Positions 57,401-60,000 of a stretch of 60,000 nt of DNA are shown here, piece by piece. The stretch covers positions 20,000,922-20,060,921 of the forward strand of contig NC_092678.1 in the NCBI RefSeq assembly GCF_964355755.1, given 5' to 3'. Source of the DNA: Antedon mediterranea. Lineage: Eukaryota > Echinodermata > Crinoidea > Comatulida > Antedonidae. Made by a program: the position numbers and the translations under genes. Numbering within the stretch: position 1 is the stretch's first letter; each line of letters starts with the position of its first letter. Under the pieces are notes generated by a model. It did not search any database, was not told where the DNA came from, and saw only the letters and a list, made by a program, of their open reading frames with translations.

Positions 57401-59470
57401 AAAATTCAGACAAGTAAAGATGATTAATGGGGCAGCTCAAAAGCAACTTAAATTCTTTTTAAGATTATAGAACATAGCATTGTTTGTTTAAATGATGAAT
57501 TAAATTCTACAGCTGACACAATGTCCACAGTTTTCTAGAAAAAAATGATGAAATAGAAGAATATATAATATACTGCGAGTTTCTGTTTATATCTGTGTAT
57601 AGGAATATAATATTAATCTATGGTTTAAGAAACTGTAAAAAGGTAAAGGTGAGTCCCGTGTTCTCTGAACGTAGGGGAATGAGCTGTTAGGAGCTCATTG
57701 TACTAAGCCTCGGCATTATGTGGTAGGGTGGCCAGTTCCTTTCCACGCCGCCTTTTTTCTCCCTAGTATTTTCAACCAGGTACTCATTTACAGCTGAGTG
57801 GACTGGGAGTTGTCGGGAATTGAACCCGGGTCTATCTGTATGACAGTCAAGTGTCCTAACCACTCGGCTATCAAGAAACTGTATTGTATTGAATAAAATG
57901 TTTTAAATGAATATTATAATCCCATGCTGAAGTATAATCCCATGCTGAAGTACAATCCCATTCTAAAAAGTATAATCGCATTCTAAAAAGTATAATGATA
58001 ATCCCATGCTGAAGTATAATCCCATGCTGAAGTATAATCCCATGCTGAAGTATAAACCCATGCTGAAGCATAAACCCATTCTAAAAAGTATAATCCCATG
58101 CTGAAGTATAATCCCATGCTGAAGTATAATCCCATTCTGAAGTATAATCCCATTCTGAAGTATAATCCCATGCTGAAGTATAATCCAATGCTGAATTATA
58201 ATCCCACGCTGAAGTACAATCCCGTGCTGAAGTATAATCCCATGCTGAAGTATAATCCCATGCTGAATTATAATCCCACGCTGAAGTACAATCCCGTGCT
58301 GAAGTATAATCCCATTCTGAAGTATAATCCCATTCTGAAGTATAATCCCATGCTGAAGTATAAACCCATGCTGAAGTATAAACCCATGCTGAAGTATAAT
58401 CCCATGCTGAAGTATAAACCCATGCTGAAGCATAAACCCATTCTAAAAAGTATAATCCCATGCTGAAGTATAATCCCATGCTGAAGTATAATCCCATGCT
58501 GAAGTATAATCCAATGCTGAATTATAATCCCGTGCTGAAGTATAATCCCATTCTGAAGTATAATCCCATTCTGAAGTATAATCCCATTCTGAAGTATAAT
58601 CCCATTCTGAAGTATAATCCCATGCTGAAGTATAATCCCATGCTGAAGTATAATCCCATGCTGAAGTATAATCCCATGCTGAAGTATAAACCCATGCTGA
58701 AGCATAAACCCATTCTAAAAAGTATAATCCCATGCTGAAGTATAATCCCATGCTGAAGTATAATCCCATTCTGAAGTATAATCCCATGCTGAAGTATAAT
58801 CCAATGCTGAATTATAATCCCGTGCTGAAGTATAATCCCATTCTGAAGTATAATCCCATTCTGAAGTATAATCCCATTCTGAAGTATAATCCCATTCTGA
58901 AGTATAATCCCATGCTGAAGTATAATCCCATGCTGAAGTATAATCCCATGTTCAAGTACAATCACATGTTCAAGTACAATCACATGTTCAAGTACAATCA
59001 CATGTTATTTTTATTTTATTTTATTTTATTTAATTTTCAGGCAAACATACATGACAACACAGCGGTGCAGCACCCTGAGGATTGCCATGAGTGCAAAGCA
59101 CTATCGAGATGGCTCTCCATATACTGCACTAGAACATATAAGACAAACATATACACAAGATGCTCTACATAGACAAAGATTGTTCAAGTACAATCACATG
59201 TTCAAGTACAATCCCATGCTGAAATCTAATCATTATCATCCTTGTTGTGTTACTGATAGATTTGAGAACTTTGTTAAAATTATCTTTCTGTTTCATTGTC
59301 ACTTACAGTGGGAAAATTTCAGCAATGCAGAGTTGACCAACTTCTTGATGATGCTGGATAAAGAACAAGAAGACCACATTGCTGAAATCCGTCACCGATA
59401 TGCAATGAAAGCGATACGTTTACGGGACTGTATGAAAGCAGCCAAGAAACGAGAAAAAGGAAAAGCATAA
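25530..59470 (+). CDS. RASSF1/RASSF5-like Ras-association tumour suppressor homologue (394 aa, 7 exons)
   Basis: Exons are 25530-25887, 50051-50196, 51201-51299, 53194-53373, 53659-53782, 54080-54195 and 59309-59470, all in phase, total 1185 nt. Residues 87-137 form a C1 zinc finger with all ligands (His87, CDKC, CKHC, His126, Cys129, Cys137). Residues about 200-330 match a Ras-association domain (FVGSVRVRLNLSRPISVP, TSFFLPKNTVK, FALFEKIDENGK, KRFLLQENETGQI). Residues about 342-390 match a SARAH helix (NAELTNFLMMLDKEQEDHI). In the known family, RA binds Ras-type GTPases and SARAH pairs with MST/Hippo kinases, linking Ras signals to Hippo and microtubule control in the cytoplasm. Human relatives are 340 aa (RASSF1A) and 418 aa (Nore1A). 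Orthology to RASSF1 versus RASSF5 or RASSF3 cannot be decided by eye. Confidence 0.93.
25940..26095. mobile_element. MITE family 2, copy 1
   Basis: Ends resemble TATTAAGGGGACA and its inverted form. Interior words AAAGGACACCCATTGTTAAA and TTTGGTCCTGAAGGTATC recur at about 41040, 45455, 47897 and 53404. Confidence 0.45.
26637..26790. repeat. 22-23-bp tandem repeat
   Basis: About six units of GTATAGTTTACTGTACAGAATA with small differences, each containing the palindrome TACTGTACAGTA-like core. Confidence 0.75.
28058..28395 (-). mobile_element. Retroposon-like element with internal duplication
   Basis: It begins with (AAT)n and GTATTTATATAGCGCCTAAT, the inverted tail of many LINE/SINE elements. 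A segment with CTATCCCCCGCCGGACACCA and GGTTTCGGGG occurs twice (28149 and about 28266), about 117 bp apart. Confidence 0.5.
28396..28620 (-). mobile_element. tRNA-derived SINE, second family
   Basis: An (AAT)n tail, then CTTATATAGACTTGCTTAAT, TTACCCCAGAATTG and AATCAAACACATC, aligns with the minus-strand body at 24257. The tRNA head is not clear. Confidence 0.4.
29699..29850. repeat. Short foldback-like element
   Basis: CATTTACACTTACAG near 29731 is inverted as ATAAGTGTAAACATG near 29765, and GGGCCAGCCCTGG / CCAGCTCTGGGCCAG repeat around them. The borders are uncertain. Confidence 0.35.
31032..31320. repeat. About 110-bp tandem repeat, three units
   Basis: TGTTATTCAAATTTTAGAAG starts units at 31032, 31143 and 31251. 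Each unit continues with GATGGCTATCA and GGTTATAAACTCATAAT. Confidence 0.8.
32694..32745 (+). CDS. Candidate alternative first exon a of the RASSF gene
   Basis: The ATG opens 17 codons (MDRSSVGLPCYEVVLST) plus one base, ending at CTACAG|GTATTG, phase 1, as needed to join the exon at 50051. The stretch is GC-richer than its surroundings. No homology was recognised and transcription is not shown. The joined product would lack the first half of C1. Confidence 0.3.
33000..33175 (+). mobile_element. tRNA-derived SINE, second family (plus orientation, no clear head)
   Basis: TTATGGGAGTATGTTTCCAT, AAAAAAATGATTGGGGTAAT and AGCGCTTAGAGAAGCTTGCT are followed by a TATAAGAATGAACTATTATT-type tail. This mirrors the elements at 24257 and 28396. 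Confidence 0.5.
33661..33816. mobile_element. MITE family 1, copy 2
   Basis: Long terminal inverted repeats AAGCTCTGTCTAGTACACTA and TAGTGTAGGCAGAGCTTT bound the element. Inside are ATGTGATGTGCCCAT and TTGGGCATATCA. Confidence 0.7.
35755..35815. repeat. Dispersed repeat fragment shared with the 9.0-kb spacer
   Basis: ACTAACTTGAGCATGTGACT then GCAGCCATGTATATG matches 9027-9070 in the same orientation with few changes. Confidence 0.5.
37315..37378 (+). CDS. Candidate alternative first exon b of the RASSF gene
   Basis: The ATG opens 21 codons (MSTGCFQFTKSVYNFSFNRS, then L) plus one base, ending at CTAT|GTAAGT, a consensus donor in phase 1. A TATAAAA lies at 37282, too close to the ATG for a normal leader. 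The frame is open upstream to about 37192. No homology was recognised. Confidence 0.27.
37698..38040. mobile_element. MITE family 1, copy 3, with internal minisatellite
   Basis: The left terminal repeat CTCTGTCTACACTATAG and the inner TAGTTTGACAAAAATGTG match the family. The usual GTGATGTGCCCAAATATGGTA word is expanded to about 12 tandem units of 21 bp (37737-37992). The right terminal repeat is degraded. Open frames over the repeat on both strands are artefacts of its length. Confidence 0.7.
39241..39412 (+). CDS. Candidate alternative first exon c of the RASSF gene
   Basis: The ATG at 39241 opens 57 codons plus one base (MWTPHWLEKEQHKMFVILCS, later AAEWLSWTYKDKKKPEVNSN, ending ACANG) to AG|GTACGT, phase 1. 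A second in-frame ATG lies at 39280. Upstream are a CCAAT box (GACCAATCAG, about 39045) and a CRE-like GATGTCATTG. Composition looks coding. Relatives such as RASSF1C and RAPL also start from internal promoters, though they usually join the RA-domain exon. Confidence 0.4.
41040..41145. mobile_element. MITE family 2 fragment
   Basis: AATCCCTATTGGGGACACCT and AAGACCAAACAAATTATCTC, then a TACTGTAGAGG end, align with the family at 47897. Confidence 0.4.
42894..43167 (+). CDS. Candidate alternative first or cassette exon d of the RASSF gene
   Basis: The frame is open over about 91 codons with protein-like composition (ESEDTPTGIKWIDSFEMIQE, later RRPRSTQDCSFLGLFNNPYS, RRHFNEFNLIRG), unlike the AT-rich flanks. 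Possible donors at 43155 (GAG|GTTCTA) and 43167 (AAAA|GTAATG) both leave phase 1. An acceptor-like CAG at about 42946 would also give phase 1, so it could be a cassette, although that would interrupt C1. No homology was recognised. Confidence 0.3.
44280..44840. repeat. About 36-bp tandem repeat
   Basis: Roughly ten imperfect units of TGTTCTGTAAAGTTTGTTAA followed by CTAGCTACAGAGAG are present. They are best preserved at 44470-44680 and decayed at both ends. Confidence 0.75.
45255..45324 (+). CDS. Candidate alternative first exon e of the RASSF gene
   Basis: The ATG opens 23 codons (MKFVKSRCRLCGWVKEKLEQ then VSK) plus one base, ending at AAAAG|GTAAGG, a strong donor in phase 1. It contains a lone CRLC pair. 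There is no homology or transcript evidence. Confidence 0.27.
45455..45530. mobile_element. MITE family 2 fragment
   Basis: TGTTGAACCACTATTAAAGA, GAGTCCCCGTTAATAGG and a final GGAGTTCTAC resemble the ends of the copy at 47897. Confidence 0.35.
47583..47908. repeat. 168-bp tandem duplication
   Basis: CTAAGTGATTTGTAACAGTC starts near-identical units at 47583 and 47751. The second unit ends in the terminal repeat of a family 2 MITE (TACAGTAAAACTGC). Confidence 0.8.
47897..48062. mobile_element. MITE family 2, best copy
   Basis: Terminal inverted repeats TACAGTAAAACTGCTATTAA and GAAGAGATTTTACTGTA enclose AGGAGACACCTTCAGGACC and CCCTTTTATAGCGGTCCCAC. It has no coding capacity. Confidence 0.55.
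48373..48418 (+). CDS. Candidate alternative first exon f of the RASSF gene
   Basis: The ATG opens 15 codons (MPLDIYQLQKALHLS) plus one base at TTGTCAG|GTGATT, phase 1. It lies 1.6 kb before the next RASSF exon. It is short and unproven. Confidence 0.25.
48592..48716. mobile_element. MITE family 1, copy 4
   Basis: AAGCTCTGTCTACACTATCA at the left is inverted, with changes, as TAGTTTGATAGTGTGGAAAG at the right. Interior TTGGGCACATTG. Confidence 0.65.
49821..50086. repeat. Tandem duplication of an intron end with part of exon 2 (RASSF)
   Basis: Unit 1 (49821-49956) and unit 2 (49957-50086) both start TGAATACAGTACTCCA and both end with the acceptor TTTATTTTAG and the first 36 nt of exon 2. Only unit 2 continues into the full exon. 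The junction shares AAG with both flanks, suggesting a microhomology-mediated event. Confidence 0.9.
49921..49956 (+). pseudogene. Partial copy of RASSF exon 2 (first 36 nt)
   Basis: The same acceptor and 36 coding bases (CNYTCHYKC region) as the true exon at 50051 are present, but the next sequence is intronic. If this acceptor were used the frame would run into a stop within about 20 codons of leaving the exon copy, unless the weak donor-like AAAA|GTGAAT is spliced. Confidence 0.75.
50051..50196 (+). CDS. RASSF exon 2: second half of C1 and linker
   Basis: The exon enters in phase 1, completing His120, and encodes CNYTCHYKCVKDVRLGC with the last four zinc ligands, then an acidic linker (QYEEEDTDGG). 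It leaves in phase 0 at TCTAAG|GTACCC. Confidence 0.92.
50197..51200 (+). other. RASSF intron 2
   Basis: AT-rich intron of about 1 kb. I see no gene or clear repeat in it. It ends with a T-rich tract and TTTTTTGCAG. Confidence 0.7.
51201..51299 (+). CDS. RASSF exon 3: linker before the RA domain
   Basis: This exon has 33 codons, phase 0 at both ends, containing LTRDQLKKRIDMYNSNADGT. This segment matches the EIEQKIKEYN-type helix that precedes the RA domain in RASSF1. The donor is TTG|GTAAGG. Confidence 0.92.
51301..51457 (+). mobile_element. 5'-truncated LINE with poly-A, just after the exon 3 donor
   Basis: From about 51316 one frame reads LWNRLPLYVNIHPLLFST and ends in a stop at about 51400. 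This is the usual C-terminal motif of CR1/L2-type reverse transcriptase ORFs. GAATAAAAAAATC and about 38 consecutive A follow. The insertion begins within a few bases of the exon 3 donor. Confidence 0.6.
51458..53193 (+). other. Rest of RASSF intron 3
   Basis: Mostly unannotated AT-rich sequence. At 52288-52480 a degenerate repeat of about 56 bp occurs, with CCCAATACTGGACACCTTTG and CCCAATACCAGACACCTTTG. The two overlapping open frames there reflect the repeat. Confidence 0.5.
53194..53373 (+). CDS. RASSF exon 4: start of RA domain
   Basis: This exon has 60 codons, phase 0 to 0. FVGSVRVRLNLSRPISVP corresponds to the first beta strand of the RA domain, and TSFFLPKNTVK is a family hallmark. 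The insert between them (HMARCHGAPEQYDHCED) is rich in His and Cys. Confidence 0.92.
53404..53572. mobile_element. MITE family 2 in RASSF intron 4
   Basis: AATAGAACACCTCTTTAGAG, CTTCAGAGCCCAAACAATGT and the right end CCTTAATAGCGGTGTCCCC resemble the copy at 47897. It takes up most of this 285-bp intron. Confidence 0.45.
53659..53782 (+). CDS. RASSF exon 5: RA domain
   Basis: The exon has 41 codons plus one base (phase 0 in, 1 out). ALHITSETTAQEVIMLLLNK then FKVIDNPQKFALFEK is the central RA-domain helix and strand. Confidence 0.92.
53888..54037. mobile_element. MITE family 1, copy 5, in RASSF intron 5
   Basis: The left end AAGCTCACACTAAAACTTTA and the right end CTAGTTTGATAGTGTAGATG are inverted relatives. 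It fills half of a 297-bp intron. Confidence 0.6.
54080..54195 (+). CDS. RASSF exon 6: end of RA domain
   Basis: Phase 1 in, phase 0 out. It encodes SLIRRLGDQECPLFLCLSWG, then MKRFLLQENETGQIL. The donor is CTC|GTAAGT. Confidence 0.92.
54209..54620. repeat. ACAAAA/CACCACAAA low-complexity tract
   Basis: A 400-bp purine- and AC-rich tract, almost free of G in places, near the start of RASSF intron 6. The long minus-strand frames over it (Phe/Cys/Val-rich) are composition artefacts. Confidence 0.7.
54621..55380 (+). other. RASSF intron 6, unannotated part
   Basis: AT-rich with a pyrimidine-rich stretch at 54840-54900. I see no gene or clear repeat. Confidence 0.6.
55385..56060. mobile_element. 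Inverted-repeat element containing a 96-bp tandem array
   Basis: TTATAGACCATTGCTATA near 55440 is the inverted form of TTATAGCAATGGTCTAAC near 55762. The latter belongs to a 96-bp unit starting at 55750, 55846, 55942 and 56038 (AAGACTGTTTTATAGCAATG, then AAGCCGGCTTTAATCGGGGA). This looks like a nonautonomous DNA transposon with subterminal repeats. Confidence 0.55.
56243..56378. mobile_element. MITE family 1, copy 6
   Basis: Well preserved. AAAGCTCTGTTTACACTATC and GATAGTGTAGACAGAGCTT are inverted repeats with TTGGGCACATCACACTTTG inside. Confidence 0.75.
56988..57086. mobile_element. MITE family 1, copy 7 (short)
   Basis: TAAAGCTCTGTCTACCCTAT and TTTGATAGTGTAGACCTAGC bound a 99-bp internally deleted element. 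Confidence 0.7.
57655..57872 (-). mobile_element. tRNA-derived SINE, uninterrupted copy
   Basis: On the minus strand the tRNA-like head lies at about 57806-57872 (A box TAGCCGAGTGGTTAGGACAC, B box GGGTTCAATTCCC). The body (GAGTACCTGGTTGAAAATAC, GGAACTGGCCACCC) matches the element at 21455 without its insertion. Confidence 0.65.
57913..59006. repeat. 18-bp minisatellite, about 60 units
   Basis: Unit GAAGTATAATCCCATGCT with recurrent variants (CCCATTCT, AAACCCATGCT, CCAATGCTGAATTA). A variant with CTAAAAAG marks higher-order blocks at about 57962, 58080, 58440 and 58715. The last units become TTCAAGTACAATCACATG. Frames on both strands stay open because the unit is a multiple of three, so no protein is inferred. 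Confidence 0.9.
59041..59172 (+). CDS. Candidate alternative terminal exon of the RASSF gene (no SARAH)
   Basis: A strong acceptor (TTTTATTTAATTTTCAG) precedes an open phase-0 stretch, matching the phase after exon 6. It encodes 43 residues (ANIHDNTAVQHPEDCHECKA, then LSRWLSIYC) and TAG. It would give a 384-aa product with C1 and RA but no SARAH domain. It lies in a non-repetitive island inside the minisatellite. A chance acceptor remains possible. Confidence 0.35.
   Translation, partial: ANIHDNTAVQHPEDCHECKALSRWLSIYCTRTYKTNIYTRCST
59181..59224. repeat. Minisatellite remnant beyond the island
   Basis: TTCAAGTACAATCACATG and TTCAAGTACAATCCCATG units resume here, so the 59007-59180 sequence lies inside the array. 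Confidence 0.75.
59309..59470 (+). CDS. RASSF exon 7: SARAH domain and stop
   Basis: The exon enters in phase 0 after CACTTACAG. It encodes WENFSNAELTNFLMMLDKEQ, then a charged helix (HIAEIRHRYAMKAIRLRD) and a Lys-rich tail before TAA. In the family this helix forms the coiled-coil-like SARAH dimer with MST kinases. Confidence 0.93.
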   Translation, partial: WENFSNAELTNFLMMLDKEQEDHIAEIRHRYAMKAIRLRDCMKAAKKREKGKA

Positions 59471-60000
59471 ACGAAGAAATACATAAACATATGCAGAATA
59501 TAAATTATTATTTTAAATACTGAAGAAAGTATAATGTATACTTCATATTAATATTAAATTATTAAATATTGTTGAATTACTAGGTCATCAAATGAAATGT
59601 TGAAATTGATTATGTTTCAACACTATAGTGTTTGTCATAATAATAACAAAATATATGAAGACTATTGTATTTCATCATCAAATGAATTAAAATAATGTTA
59701 ATGACATATTTCAATTCAGCAATTTCGTCGTCATCATGATATATTTCAAAATTAAAAACTAAACAATTTCACAATATTCCATTATAAAAATTAAATAAAA
59801 TCATCATGTTGATGGTATATTTCAACATTTATGTTATCATCAAATGATATAAAGCTATTACGCTGAAATTCAACGTTTCTACTTGCTTATATCTTATCAT
59901 TGATGATGACAAAATTAATGTTGTAATATATAATCTTGATATCAAAAAGGTCTTTGTTTCCTATGAAGTTTCCATTATACTTTTATCAGTTATTATAAGT
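59471..60000 (+). other. RASSF 3' flank / 3' UTR
   Basis: Very AT-rich, with AATAAA at 59794-59799 as a possible polyadenylation signal. Words such as ATCATCAAATGA and ATATTTCAA recur four or five times over 59580-59850. No other gene is seen. Confidence 0.4.

Noticed and set aside
57871-59001. Long open frames (up to about 159 codons) on both strands over the 18-bp minisatellite
   Set aside because: The unit length is a multiple of three and has no stop in several frames, so open frames arise on both strands at once. No start context, splice site or non-repeat sequence supports a protein.

Overview
This is a eukaryotic (metazoan) window. It is AT-rich, has short exons with GT/AG introns, and carries many small transposons. 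The right half holds a RASSF1/RASSF5-type gene with C1, Ras-association and SARAH domains. Together with the tRNA-derived SINEs and the abundant AGGCCTA and TACAGTA words, this suggests a marine deuterostome, probably an echinoderm. That last step is inference, and I cannot name the species.

Left part (1-17605): two tandem copies of one unrecognised multi-exon gene, both on the + strand. Homology runs over 1-8368 and 9990-17605, and the left edge of copy 1 lies outside the window. Each copy has a start exon with a strong Kozak context just after a CRE palindrome (TGACGTCA). A short second exon follows, then an array of alternating exons (type B, 78 codons; type A, 54 codons), all phase 1 at both ends, and then C, D and E exons ending in a stop. 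My spliced models are open throughout: about 1014 aa for copy 1 and 870 aa for copy 2. The copies differ in array layout. Copy 1 has B-A-B-A-B-A-B, C, a fused D/A exon, B, a long A, C, D, E. Copy 2 has B-A-B-A-B-A-B-A-B, C, D, E. Every B exon, and the long A exon of copy 1, encodes a helix that fits the hydrophobic pattern of RII-binding (AKAP-type) helices. The gene may therefore encode a tandem anchoring scaffold, which is an untested inference.

Middle part (17606-25468): no supported gene. It holds a roughly 95-bp tandem repeat at the duplication edge, tRNA-derived SINEs (one interrupted by a retroposon tail), a tandemly duplicated repeat at 18.6-19.6 kb, a foldback element and a MITE.

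Right part (25469-59470): a RASSF1/5 homologue of seven coding exons (394 aa). A 24-kb intron splits the C1 zinc finger between its second zinc-ligand pair. Inside that intron are six ATG-to-donor stretches that all end in phase 1, the phase needed to join the next exon, so they are candidate alternative first exons. The acceptor of that next exon, with its first 36 nt, has been tandemly duplicated. The later introns hold a 5'-truncated LINE, MITEs, a 96-bp repeat inside a terminal-inverted-repeat element, and an 18-bp minisatellite. The minisatellite surrounds a possible alternative terminal exon that would remove the SARAH domain. The 3' flank runs to the window end.
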